Shown: positions 1-7,801 of the stretch, one piece after another
Position numbering within the stretch: the first letter of the stretch is position 1
Layout: every line of letters begins with the position of its first letter
Assembly: GCA_963741135.1 (NCBI GenBank)
Contig: CAVUHC010000003.1
Location: forward strand, 391,735-455,734
DNA length: 64,000 nt
DNA from: Gp6-AA40 sp963741135
GTDB lineage: Bacteria; Acidobacteriota; Vicinamibacteria; Vicinamibacterales; UBA2999
Direction: 5' to 3'
Position numbers and translations under genes: made by a program
Notes under the pieces: model-generated
What the model was told of the DNA's origin: nothing
Seen by the model: only the letters and a program-made list of their open reading frames with translations
Databases searched by the model: none

Positions 1-252
1 GCTTACTACCTCCGTTTCGTGGTGCGGGACGCGCCGGGCATCCTGGCATCGATCGCCTCGGCGCTGGCGCGGGAGGGGATCAACCTCGATGCAGTGCTGC
101 AGGATCCCGGGTATCCCAAAGAGGCGCTCGTGTTCGTCGTCACGGTCGAGCCGTGTGAGGAAATCGCGCTCAAGACGGCTCTTAGGGCGATTGCCGGCGC
201 CGAGTGCCATTCGGAGCCGCCCCTTGCCCTGCCGATGCTGCTAGGCGTATGA
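1..252 (+). CDS. hom: Homoserine dehydrogenase, C-terminal ACT domain (5' partial)
   Basis: The window opens inside this gene; the 83 visible residues read AYYLRFVVRDAPGILASIA and continue as a single ACT domain, the amino-acid binding regulatory module at the end of many homoserine dehydrogenases. The enzyme reduces aspartate semialdehyde to homoserine, and ACT domains of this type usually sense threonine. The catalytic part lies upstream of base 1. The following genes are homoserine kinase and threonine synthase, which supports the call strongly. Any other ACT-ending enzyme is possible from the fragment alone. Confidence 0.85.
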   Translation, partial: AYYLRFVVRDAPGILASIASALAREGINLDAVLQDPGYPKEALVFVVTVEPCEEIALKTALRAIAGAECHSEPPLALPMLLGV

Positions 253-398
253 TTTTCCGAATGTTTTCAGGTTCCTTGCCGGTTTCTCGTGTGGCCGTCC
301 CTGCGCCACGTGCCTGCGCGTACATCTGTATGTGTTACAGCATGGCTCGTGCGACCTGGTCGATGGCATAACGGTCCCGATAGGACACCGACATCACC
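253..398 (+). other. Leader-like spacer before a terminator
   Basis: The hom-thrB gap is 309 bases. This first part has no convincing gene. A nine-codon reading frame (342-371, MARATWSMA) sits upstream of the hairpin at 399, but holds only one Thr codon, so it is not a classical threonine leader peptide. The remainder of the gap is a terminator followed by an inverted heptamer repeat. Confidence 0.3.
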
Positions 399-434
399 AG
401 GCCCGCCGACCAGAACGGTTTCGGCGGGCCTTTT
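399..434 (+). terminator. Rho-independent terminator after hom
   Basis: An 11-bp perfect stem (AGGCCCGCCGA, 399-409, with TCGGCGGGCCT, 421-431) encloses an 11-base loop and runs into a short T tract. It sits between hom and thrB, so it either ends the hom transcript or acts as an attenuator for thrB-thrC and the genes behind. Confidence 0.8.
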
Positions 435-448
435 ACTTTTAGATGGGC

Positions 449-556
449 GATTAATGATTGGTGATTGGTGATTGGTGATTGGCGATTTGTGATTGGACGT
501 CCCAATCACGAGTCGCCAATCACGTGATCACGAATCACCAATCACAAATCACAAAT
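449..556. repeat. Inverted heptamer repeat, TGATTGG unit
   Basis: The left arm repeats TGATTGG with a period of seven. The right arm carries the complement (CCAATCA and close variants) and ends a few bases before the thrB start. The two arms can fold into an imperfect hairpin. Base composition is clearly poorer in GC than the flanking genes. Confidence 0.8.
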
Positions 557-561
557 ACAGT

Positions 562-1488
562 GTGAGCAATGAGATAGTCGTTCCCGGTTCCGTTGCCAAC
601 CTTGGCAGCGGGTTTGACACGCTTGCTGTGGCGGTCCAGCTTTACCTGCGCGTGCGCATCGTGGATGTGCGTGCGGATGGGGGAGCTCGGCTCGTCGTTG
701 TGAACAGCCGGCCGCCGGTGAGCGGCAGTAACGCAGTGGAGGGCGCGTTCGCGGCGATCGCGCGGCGCGCAACCGCTCCCGTGCCAACCGTGTTCGTCGA
801 CGTCGAGAGCGACATCCCGATGGCCGCTGGTCTTGGCAGCAGCGCCGCGGCGTCAGTGGCTGGCTTGCGGGTGTTCGAGGAAGTGACCGGCCCGGTCCCC
901 GAGACCACGCTGCTGGCGGTGGCGACATCGCTTGAAGGACACGCCGATAACGCGGCGGCGGCGCTGCTTGGCGGCATGACGTCGGTTGTCGAAAGCGAAA
1001 CGGCGAGCGGCGAGGTGCACGCGCTTCGATGGGCGTGGCCAGAGGATCTGCGATTGATTGTGGCGACGCCGTTCACCGGCCTCGCAACGTCCACGGCGCG
1101 AGCGGCGCTGGCGCCGTCGGTGTCGCGGCAGGACGCCGTATTCAATCTGCAACGTGTACTGTCTCTGGTGCACGCGCTGCAGCACGGTGAGTACGAGCGG
1201 TTGCGCCAGGCGATGCAGGATCGCTGGCACCAGCCTGCTCGGGCGGCGCTGATGCCACATCTTGGCGCCGTGCTCGCGATCGACGATCCCGACGTGCTCG
1301 GCGTCTGCCTGTCGGGCGCCGGTCCATCGGTTGCGGTCCTGGCGCGGCGCGACTTTGCGCGAGTTGAGCGGCTTCTGCAGTCGACGTGCGAAGCCGCCGG
1401 ATCCCCGGTGACCGTCAGGACGCTTGCCGTACACCAGTCATCGAACGTGATGCGCGACGCCATGGCATCCGCCCACGGGAGAACGTGA
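562..1488 (+). CDS. thrB: Homoserine kinase
   Basis: GHMP-family kinase that phosphorylates homoserine with ATP, the penultimate step to threonine. The protein is 308 residues, normal for ThrB. Residues 7-20 carry the N-terminal substrate motif VPGSVANLGSGFD, the GHMP ATP loop PMAAGLGSSAA lies near residues 86-96, and the C-terminal motif SGAGPS is near 248. GTG at 562 is chosen because the frame upstream of it is only repeat sequence. The stop overlaps the next ATG (ATGA), so thrB and thrC are translationally coupled. Confidence 0.93.
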   Translation: MSNEIVVPGSVANLGSGFDTLAVAVQLYLRVRIVDVRADGGARLVVVNSRPPVSGSNAVEGAFAAIARRATAPVPTVFVDVESDIPMAAGLGSSAAASVAGLRVFEEVTGPVPETTLLAVATSLEGHADNAAAALLGGMTSVVESETASGEVHALRWAWPEDLRLIVATPFTGLATSTARAALAPSVSRQDAVFNLQRVLSLVHALQHGEYERLRQAMQDRWHQPARAALMPHLGAVLAIDDPDVLGVCLSGAGPSVAVLARRDFARVERLLQSTCEAAGSPVTVRTLAVHQSSNVMRDAMASAHGRT

Positions 1489-2735
1489 TGAAATTCGTGT
1501 CAGGACTGACGTGTCATCTCTGTGGTGCCACGTATCCGGCCCAGGCGCTGTGGGTATGCGCGGAATGCCTCGGGCCGCTCGAGGTTACCTACGACTATCC
1601 GGCGATCAAGAAAGTGATCAGCCGCAAGGCGATCGAATCGCGCCCGCCGTCGTTGTGGCGATACCTGGAGCTGCTTCCTGTTGAATCGCCGAAGACCGGT
1701 TTCAATTCCGGCTTCACCCCGCTCGTCAAGGCCGATCGTCTCGCGCGCGAGCTGGGACTGTCGGAGCTGTACATCAAGGACGACTCGGTCAATCATCCGA
1801 CGTTCTCCTACAAGGATCGGGTCGTCTCAATCGCGGCGACTCGCGCGGTGGAGCTCGGTTTCCCGGTCTTCGGATGCGCGTCGACCGGCAACCTTGCCAA
1901 CAGTGTCGCGGCACATTCCGCGCGCCTGGGTCTTCCGTGTTACGTCTTCATCCCGAACGACCTCGAGCCGAACAAGATTCTCGGCTCGGCGATCTACGGA
2001 CCGCACGTCGTGGCCGTCGAGGGTAACTACGATGATGTGAACCGGCTGTGCACGCAGATCGCGGATCGATACGGGTGGGGGTTCGCGAACATCAACCTGC
2101 GCAGCTACTACGCGGAAGGCGCAAAGACGATGGGCTTCGAGGTGGCGGAGCAGCTTGGCTGGCGCTTCCCCGATCATCTCGTGTCGCCGGTGGCCGGAGG
2201 GACGCTCCTGCCGCGCATTTTCAAGGGCCTTCGCGAATTCCGGGACGTCGGCCTCGTCGAAGGCACGCTGCCACGCATACACGCGGCCCAACCCACGGGT
2301 TCGGCGCCCGTCATCCGCGCCCTCGAATCGGGCGCGGAATTTCCGGATCCGGTGAAGCCGAACACGATTGCGAAGTCGCTCGCGATTGGCAACCCGGCGG
2401 ACGGCTTCCAGGTCATCAAGGTGGTGAACGAGACGGGCGGCGCCGGAGCCATGGTGACGGACGAAGAGATCCTCGACGCGATTCAGCTCCTTGCGCGCAC
2501 GGAAGGGATCTTCACCGAACCGGCGGGTGGAACCACGCTCGCGGCGACGCAACAGCTGATCCAGCGTGGTGTCATCCGTCCGCACGAATCAGTGGTGGTC
2601 TGCATCACGGGCAACGGCTACAAGACGGCTGAAATCGTGCGCGACCGCGTCGCGGCGCCCACGCAGATCGGCCGCTCGCTGGCCGACTTCGATCGCGTGA
2701 TTGGATCCCGCCTGACGGTTCCGGCGTCAGTGTGA
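1488..2735 (+). CDS. thrC: Threonine synthase
   Basis: PLP-dependent enzyme that converts O-phosphohomoserine to threonine. It is 415 residues long. An N-terminal zinc-ribbon-like segment (CHLC then CAEC, about residues 7-28) precedes the fold-type II PLP domain; the Schiff-base lysine is in NHPTFSYKDR (K109). A glycine-rich phosphate-binding motif (SPVAGGTLLP) lies in the middle. ATG 1488 overlaps the thrB stop, and the stop overlaps the next GTG start, so it sits inside a tight operon. Confidence 0.93.
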   Translation: MKFVSGLTCHLCGATYPAQALWVCAECLGPLEVTYDYPAIKKVISRKAIESRPPSLWRYLELLPVESPKTGFNSGFTPLVKADRLARELGLSELYIKDDSVNHPTFSYKDRVVSIAATRAVELGFPVFGCASTGNLANSVAAHSARLGLPCYVFIPNDLEPNKILGSAIYGPHVVAVEGNYDDVNRLCTQIADRYGWGFANINLRSYYAEGAKTMGFEVAEQLGWRFPDHLVSPVAGGTLLPRIFKGLREFRDVGLVEGTLPRIHAAQPTGSAPVIRALESGAEFPDPVKPNTIAKSLAIGNPADGFQVIKVVNETGGAGAMVTDEEILDAIQLLARTEGIFTEPAGGTTLAATQQLIQRGVIRPHESVVVCITGNGYKTAEIVRDRVAAPTQIGRSLADFDRVIGSRLTVPASV

Positions 2736-3349
2736 GTGCCATGTTCCCAGCATTCCTCAACCTCGAGTCACGGCGCGTGGTGCTGGTGGGTGGCGGACGC
2801 GTCGCCGCGAGCAAGCTCGAATCGCTGTTGACCGCGGGCGCGCGGGTCACGGTTGTGGCGCCGGACATTCGCCCCGAGATCGAGCGCGAAGGCATCGAGA
2901 TTGTCCGGCGGGCCTTCGAGGCAGACGATCTCGACGGCGCGTGGTGGGTGGTGGCGGCAGCCCCCGCGGATGTCAACCGGCAAGTGCAGGCGGCCGCCGA
3001 GACGCGCCGTGTGTTCGTGAATGCCGTCGACGACCCGCGGCATGCGACCGCCTTTCTGGGTGGCGTGGTGAGGCGCGACGGCGTCACGATCGCGATATCT
3101 ACCGACGGCCGCGCTCCGGCGCTGGCAGGCCTCCTGCGCGAAGCGCTCGATGCGTGGTTGCCGCGCGAGCTCGACGCGTGGATGAAGGCGTCGGACGAAG
3201 CGCGTCGCACATGGCGTGAACAATTGGTACCGATGGAACAGCGACGCCCTCACCTGCTGGAGACCTTGAACCGGTTGTACGAGGGTAAATCCCAAATCCC
3301 AAATCCCAACCCCCAAATCCCAACGGCTACAAAGGCAGGTGCATTGTGA
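2732..3349 (+). CDS. Precorrin-2 dehydrogenase / sirohydrochlorin ferrochelatase-like protein
   Basis: A 205-residue homolog of the N-terminal half of CysG and of yeast Met8p. It oxidises precorrin-2 with NAD and may insert iron to give siroheme. The Rossmann motif VVLVGGGRVAASK is at residues 15-27, and FVNAVDDP carries the conserved aspartate region. GTG 2732 overlaps the thrC stop; an ATG at 2741 is possible. The last 20 or so residues are translated from an AAATCCC repeat arm and look foreign to the fold. It makes the cofactor for the reductase downstream, together with the next gene. Confidence 0.88.
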   Translation: MSAMFPAFLNLESRRVVLVGGGRVAASKLESLLTAGARVTVVAPDIRPEIEREGIEIVRRAFEADDLDGAWWVVAAAPADVNRQVQAAAETRRVFVNAVDDPRHATAFLGGVVRRDGVTIAISTDGRAPALAGLLREALDAWLPRELDAWMKASDEARRTWREQLVPMEQRRPHLLETLNRLYEGKSQIPNPNPQIPTATKAGAL

Positions 3350-3382
3350 TTTGGGATCTGGGATTTGGGATTTGGGATTTGG
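3286..3382. repeat. Inverted heptamer repeat, GGGATTT family
   Basis: The left arm (3286-3323) is TAAATCCCAA repeated with a 7-base period; the right arm (about 3346-3382) is the complement, TTGGGATTT. The left arm lies inside the end of the preceding reading frame, so it is translated. The right arm ends just before the cobA start. Confidence 0.9.
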
Positions 3383-3392
3383 CAGCGAAGTC

Positions 3393-4175
3393 ATGACAGG
3401 CCGAGTGTCGCTTGTCGGCGCCGGCCCTGGCGACCCCGAACTCTGGACGCTCCGCGCGGTCCGGCACCTTCAGGAAGCCGATCTCGTGCTCTACGACGCG
3501 CTCGTCGATGTGCGCGCGCTGCGGCGGTTCACGAAGGCGCAGTGCTTCTGCGTGGGGAAGCGGGCGGGCCGAGAGAGCGTCCGCCAGGAAACGATTCATC
3601 GCCTGATCATTCGCGCGGCGCGCGCCGGAAAGTGCGTCGTGCGGCTCAAGGGGGGCGACCCGTTCGTGTTCGGACGCGGCGCCGAGGAGGCACTGGCGCT
3701 CGCAATGGCAGGCATTCCCTTCGAAGTCGTGCCAGGCGTCAGCACGGCGATCGCGGCGCCCGAGCTCGCGGGCATTCCGGTCACGCACCGTGGGGCGGCA
3801 TCAGGTTTTCTCGTATTGTCGGGTCACGCCCCGGACGCGTTCGACGAGGGACTCGCAGCCGTTCGACCGAATGCGGTGTCGCTCGTCGTGCTCATGGGAC
3901 TCACGGGTCGCCGTCAGCTCGCGGCGACGCTCATATCGCGAGGCTGGAGGGCAGAGACGCCAGCCGCAATCGTTTGTGGGGCTTCGACGCCCGACCAATG
4001 GATTTGGACAGGCGCGTTGGCCCGGCTCGGCGAGACTGAGCTGCCCGAGGGGGTTGCAGGCGTGATCGTGATTGGTGAAGTGGTGCGGGTTCGAGAAGCG
4101 CTGATGACGGCGTCTGCCGCGCCTACCGAAGAAGAACCCGGGAGCAATGAGGTGAAGTATGGCCGCAATCGATGA
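3393..4175 (+). CDS. cobA: Uroporphyrinogen-III C-methyltransferase
   Basis: SAM-dependent tetrapyrrole methylase that methylates uroporphyrinogen III at C2 and C7 to precorrin-2, the entry to siroheme and cobalamin. The 260-residue length is typical. Diagnostic stretches are VGAGPGDPELWTLRA near the N-terminus, VRLKGGDPFVFGRG near residue 85 and GVSTAIAAPELAGIPVTHRG near 115. ATG 3393 follows the repeat arm directly. The 3' end overlaps the reductase start by 17 bases, so the pair is coupled. Confidence 0.94.
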   Translation: MTGRVSLVGAGPGDPELWTLRAVRHLQEADLVLYDALVDVRALRRFTKAQCFCVGKRAGRESVRQETIHRLIIRAARAGKCVVRLKGGDPFVFGRGAEEALALAMAGIPFEVVPGVSTAIAAPELAGIPVTHRGAASGFLVLSGHAPDAFDEGLAAVRPNAVSLVVLMGLTGRRQLAATLISRGWRAETPAAIVCGASTPDQWIWTGALARLGETELPEGVAGVIVIGEVVRVREALMTASAAPTEEEPGSNEVKYGRNR

Positions 4176-5988
4176 CCCGAAAACGATAGGGCGTGCGAAC
4201 CTGGATTTCGCCAGCGAGCACGACATCGACGAGTTCGTCGAGATGCTGGGCAAGTTCGAGAGCGGCGAGATGGCCCCCGACGTCTGGCGGCGGTTCCGAC
4301 TCGTGCGCGGGACGTACGGTCAGCGTCAGGACGGCGTACAGATGATGCGCGTGAAGGCTCCGCAGGGAATCGTGTCCTCGCCGCAGATGCGCGCGTTTGC
4401 AGGTGTGGCCTCGCGCTACTCGCGCGGCTTCTGCCACATCACCACTCGACAGAACATCCAGTTCCATTTCGTCCTGCTGAAGAACGTCGAGGCGGCGATG
4501 CGCGAGATGGCCGAGGAGGGGTTGACCACGCGTGAGGCCTGCGGCAACTCCGTGCGCAACATCACCGGCTGCCCGTACGCGGGAACGTCGGAGAACGAAA
4601 TCTTCGATCCCTCGTCGTACGCGGAGGCGTTGACGCGCTATTTTCTGCGTCACCCGCTGAGCGGCGTGCTGCCACGCAAGTTCAAGATCGCCTTCGAGGG
4701 CTGCATTGACGATCACGCGGTCACTTCGATCAATGACATCGGCTGGCGCTCCCGCATCGTGGACGGCAGGAAAGGGTTCAAGGTGACGGTGGCCGGCGGC
4801 ACGTCGATCCTCCCGGTCACAGGCTACGTGCTGTACGAGTTCCTCCCTGTCGAAGAGATGTTCAACGTCGCGGAGGCGGTCATCCGCGTCTTCCACAAGT
4901 ACGGGGATTACAAGCATCCGTCGCGGAATCGGATGAAATTCGTCATCCGGGCGATCGGCTGGGATGCGTTCAAGGCGCACTTCGAAGAGGAGTTGGAAGG
5001 TTTTCGTCGCGAAGGCGGTGCCAGCCTGCCGTTCGACCCCGCCGCGGTCGTGCCCGAGAGCGCGCCCGATTGGACACCCGCTGCCGCGCCCACATTGCAG
5101 AAGGTGGCCGCAATGGCGGTAACGCCGATGAGAGGCCCTGGAGTGCATCCCGGGACGGTGCGGCTCCAGCCGCTGCCGGACTCATACCTCCGCTGGATGC
5201 GGAACAACGTGAGCAGGCAGCGCCAGGCCGGGTATTGCCACGTGATCGTGCGACTGCCTCTTGGCGACTTCACCGCAGGTCAGATGCGCGTCCTCGCGGA
5301 TCTCGCCGAGGCGTACGGCGACGGCACGATGCGGCTGACGGTGGAGCAGAACGTGCTCTTCCGATGGATCAAGACGGAATCGATCGACCCGTTCTATCAG
5401 CGGCTCGCGGCCGCGGGACTCGATGCGCCGGATGCCCTCACGCTCAGCGACGTCGTGAGCTGCCCCGGCGCCGAATCATGCCGTCTGGCGGTGACGCAGT
5501 CGCGCGGCCTCGGGCGCGTGCTCACCGAGTACTTCAGCGCCCGTCCCGACCTCGTCGATCTCGTTCCGTCCGGCCTCATCAGGATCAGCGGCTGTCCGAA
5601 CGGGTGCGGGCAGCATCACATCGGGTCCCTCGGTTTTCAAGGCAGCGTGCGGAAGGTCGGTGGGAAGGCGCTCCCGCAATATTTCGTGCTCGTGGGTGGC
5701 GGCGTTACCGATGAGGGGGCTCACTTCGGGAAGGTCGTCGCGAAGATCCCCGCGCGCCGGATAACGGATGCGGTGGATCGCCTTCTCGCGCTGTATCGCG
5801 AGCAGCGGGAAAGCGAAACCGAAGAACTCGGCGCATTCTACCGCCGCATCGCGCCCGCGGTGGCGACCGAGCGGCTCAAGGACCTTGTCGAGCTGCGTCC
5901 GGAGGACACGACCGCGGACGATTTCATCGATCTCGGCGAAAGCCAGGCCTTCGACCCCGTCGTCATGGACGGAGAGTGCTCTGCGTAA
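4159..5988 (+). CDS. Siroheme [4Fe-4S] nitrite/sulfite reductase
   Basis: A 609-residue ferredoxin-type reductase that carries out six-electron reduction of nitrite or sulfite in assimilation. Two ferredoxin-like halves are followed by the cluster/siroheme motif C435-x5-C441 (CPGAESC) and C479-x3-C483 (CPNGC), the classic C-x5-C...C-x3-C. The N-terminal TTRQNIQFH motif is typical of this family. The sequence alone does not decide between nitrite and sulfite. Coupling to two siroheme synthesis genes explains cofactor supply. Confidence 0.9.
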   Translation: MAAIDDPKTIGRANLDFASEHDIDEFVEMLGKFESGEMAPDVWRRFRLVRGTYGQRQDGVQMMRVKAPQGIVSSPQMRAFAGVASRYSRGFCHITTRQNIQFHFVLLKNVEAAMREMAEEGLTTREACGNSVRNITGCPYAGTSENEIFDPSSYAEALTRYFLRHPLSGVLPRKFKIAFEGCIDDHAVTSINDIGWRSRIVDGRKGFKVTVAGGTSILPVTGYVLYEFLPVEEMFNVAEAVIRVFHKYGDYKHPSRNRMKFVIRAIGWDAFKAHFEEELEGFRREGGASLPFDPAAVVPESAPDWTPAAAPTLQKVAAMAVTPMRGPGVHPGTVRLQPLPDSYLRWMRNNVSRQRQAGYCHVIVRLPLGDFTAGQMRVLADLAEAYGDGTMRLTVEQNVLFRWIKTESIDPFYQRLAAAGLDAPDALTLSDVVSCPGAESCRLAVTQSRGLGRVLTEYFSARPDLVDLVPSGLIRISGCPNGCGQHHIGSLGFQGSVRKVGGKALPQYFVLVGGGVTDEGAHFGKVVAKIPARRITDAVDRLLALYREQRESETEELGAFYRRIAPAVATERLKDLVELRPEDTTADDFIDLGESQAFDPVVMDGECSA

Positions 5989-5990
5989 GC

Positions 5991-6093
5991 AAATCCCAAA
6001 CCCCAAATCCCAATCCCAATCCCAAATCCCAATCCCAAATCCCAAATTTGGCGGGAGTTGGGAATTTGGTAGTTGGGACTTGGGAATGGGAGT
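5991..6093. repeat. Inverted heptamer repeat, GGGATTT family
   Basis: The left arm begins at the reductase stop with AAATCCCAAACCCC and continues as CAAATCCC/CAATCCC units to about 6046. The right arm (6056-6093) has GGGAGTTGGGAATTTGG and similar. The arms are degenerate complements. The element separates the reductase operon from the small gene at 6140. Confidence 0.88.
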
Positions 6094-6139
6094 CCGTTTT
6101 GCACCCCCGGTGCGCTACACGAGCATCTGGGAGGTCGTC

Positions 6140-6373
6140 ATGGCGAATCGTAGGGGACGGGAAAGCAGGGAGCTCAAGAAGGCTCAGACCGCGCGCCGGG
6201 AAGTGCTCGAAGAGATCAGTTTGGAAATAACCCAGGACCACACGGAGCCGACGTACCGCAATCCAAACCGCGACCAGGCGCGGGGCGACTGGGATCGATC
6301 CGGGCGCCACACGGACGAGGAACGTAGTCGCGATCAGGGAAACGATGTCGACGACGGCCTCGGGCCCAAGTAA
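6140..6373 (+). CDS. Small hydrophilic protein of unknown function
   Basis: I do not recognise a family. The 77-residue protein is rich in Arg, Glu, Asp and Gln, has no membrane segment and no Cys, and looks largely disordered or helical (RRGRESRELKKAQTARREV at the start). ATG 6140 is preceded by a good ribosome site, GGGAGG at 6129-6134, which is the main reason to accept it as real. It is flanked on both sides by GGGATTT-family inverted repeats, and its stop codon lies in the first bases of the downstream one. Confidence 0.55.
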   Translation: MANRRGRESRELKKAQTARREVLEEISLEITQDHTEPTYRNPNRDQARGDWDRSGRHTDEERSRDQGNDVDDGLGPK

Positions 6374-6461
6374 ATCCCAAATCCCAACTCCCAACTCCCA
6401 ACTTGAATTCTTGGGATTTGCGGTTTGGATTTGCAGCTTGGGATTTGGGATTTGGGATTTA
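6371..6461. repeat. Inverted heptamer repeat, GGGATTT family, stop-to-stop
   Basis: The left arm begins with TAAATCCCAAATCCC and the right arm ends with GGGATTTGGGATTTA. The terminal TAA on each strand is the stop codon of the adjoining gene (6140-6373 forward, 6459-7715 reverse), so the element fills the convergent spacer exactly. It could serve as a two-way terminator, although there is no T tract. Confidence 0.9.
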
Positions 6462-7715
6462 CCGGTCCTGATACCGCTCGATTCGCGGATTGGTCGTCTT
6501 CGGCTGTTCCGTGGCTCGGGGGTTGATGTCTCCGCTGTCAGGGACGTGTCGGTCCGTCTCCTCGGCCGCCCCGTGCGAAGTTGGGCTGCGGCCTTCGGGC
6601 TCGCCGTGCGCCATCACCAGTTCGCTCCCGAGGCTCGGAACCGTGGTGCGCTTGTAAGCGCCCGTGGATGGCGTCGGAGGCGGCACAGGGCGCAGCGCGA
6701 TGACGTCGGAGTCGGCGGGGGGGGACGTGACCGCAAAGCTTTTGGCTTCGCTCATCCAGACGCCGGTTTTCAGCCAGGGTGGTGTGCGGTACATCGGCAG
6801 ATTTTCGTACACTGGCCGGCCGTTATAAGGCTTCGTGTCCGGCGCGAATGCGCGGTGCAGGCGCCGTTCGTACCGCAGCGCGTCGCTGTCATCCATCGCG
6901 GTGAACGCGCTCGGGCTGAACTCGGGATACCGAGCAAGGTCTTTGCGCGTCAGCGTCGTATGCAGCGCCGTCGCTCCCTCGTACGGTTCAATCTGGCCGA
7001 CCGGCACGACATAGCGGCGGCCGGCAAACCATCCGCGCGAGTCGATGACGCAGTAAATCGGCCGGCCCGACTGGCTGTCCACGATAAACCCGTCGAGGAC
7101 GCCGAGGTGCTCGCCGCCCTCATGGTTGTGAAGGTGGAGATCGCCTTCTTCGCTGGAGCCCGGCAGTTCCTTTGCCGCGATGTACCGCAGGCGTGACCGG
7201 TACCGCGTGGCGTCTTTGACGAGATCCTCACTGGCCGCCTGATTGATCCCGCGCTCGGCGAGCTTGGTGAGCGTGTGATCGGTCTGTCCTTCTTCGTCCA
7301 GCGTCTGCTGCAGGATCAGGACGGCGTCATAGTCCCCAAGCGACTCGGCATAGCTGCGGACGGTACCGTAGGACGCCATCTCGTAGTGCTCGATGCGCTG
7401 AGCGGCCGCAATGATCGCTGCATCGAGAATGTCACCCCGTTCCGTCTCCCTGAAACGACGCCTGGCGTCCTCGATCAGTGCGGCCATGGCGCCGCTCGGG
7501 GTGGTGCGCGCGGGCTCGTTCAACTGCTCAATCAGAAGGCGCACCCGTTCGATGTGCACTCTCGTTTCGGCATGATGCTCGTCGAGCACGTGTTGCAGTC
7601 GCCCCGACGTCGCGCGGGCCGCCATGACCGGCAGCTCGGCGAGGAGCTGCTTCTCGGCATTCATGAGGTCGTGCAACTCGGCGGCATACAGATCGCGGAG
7701 GGTGACGCTTGCCAT
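6459..7715 (-). CDS. DUF892 (YciF-type) ferritin-like protein with PRC-barrel domain
   Basis: A 418-residue protein. Residues 1-160 match the YciF/DUF892 four-helix family (LRDLYAAELHDLMNAEKQLL, HHAETRVHIERV, IEHYEMASYGTVRSYAE), which has ferritin-like Glu/His metal ligands and is linked to stress. Residues about 190-260 look like a PRC-barrel (LGVLDGFIVDSQSGRPIYCVID). The C-terminal 100 residues are Pro- and Ser-rich and low in complexity. The fusion is unusual; most YciF proteins stop at about 170 residues. It is transcribed divergently from the zinc peptidase. The role in stress protection is inferred. Confidence 0.75.
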   Translation of the reverse strand: MASVTLRDLYAAELHDLMNAEKQLLAELPVMAARATSGRLQHVLDEHHAETRVHIERVRLLIEQLNEPARTTPSGAMAALIEDARRRFRETERGDILDAAIIAAAQRIEHYEMASYGTVRSYAESLGDYDAVLILQQTLDEEGQTDHTLTKLAERGINQAASEDLVKDATRYRSRLRYIAAKELPGSSEEGDLHLHNHEGGEHLGVLDGFIVDSQSGRPIYCVIDSRGWFAGRRYVVPVGQIEPYEGATALHTTLTRKDLARYPEFSPSAFTAMDDSDALRYERRLHRAFAPDTKPYNGRPVYENLPMYRTPPWLKTGVWMSEAKSFAVTSPPADSDVIALRPVPPPTPSTGAYKRTTVPSLGSELVMAHGEPEGRSPTSHGAAEETDRHVPDSGDINPRATEQPKTTNPRIERYQDR

Positions 7716-7786
7716 GAACAGTCTCCTGACGGCCCCGATTGCACGATGCGCACCAGTACGGAAAATGCAGAGGCAGCGGGCGCAAC

Positions 7787-7792
7787 TATAAT
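7787..7792 (+). promoter_or_regulatory. -10 box TATAAT, probably leaderless start
   Basis: A perfect TATAAT ends nine bases before the GTG at 7802. Transcription would start at or next to the start codon, and no ribosome site is visible. The -35 region is weak. Confidence 0.5.
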
Positions 7793-7801
7793 CGGCGTTA
7801 C

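Noticed and set aside
342..371. Threonine leader peptide
   Set aside because: Only one Thr codon among nine, and no clear alternating hairpins.
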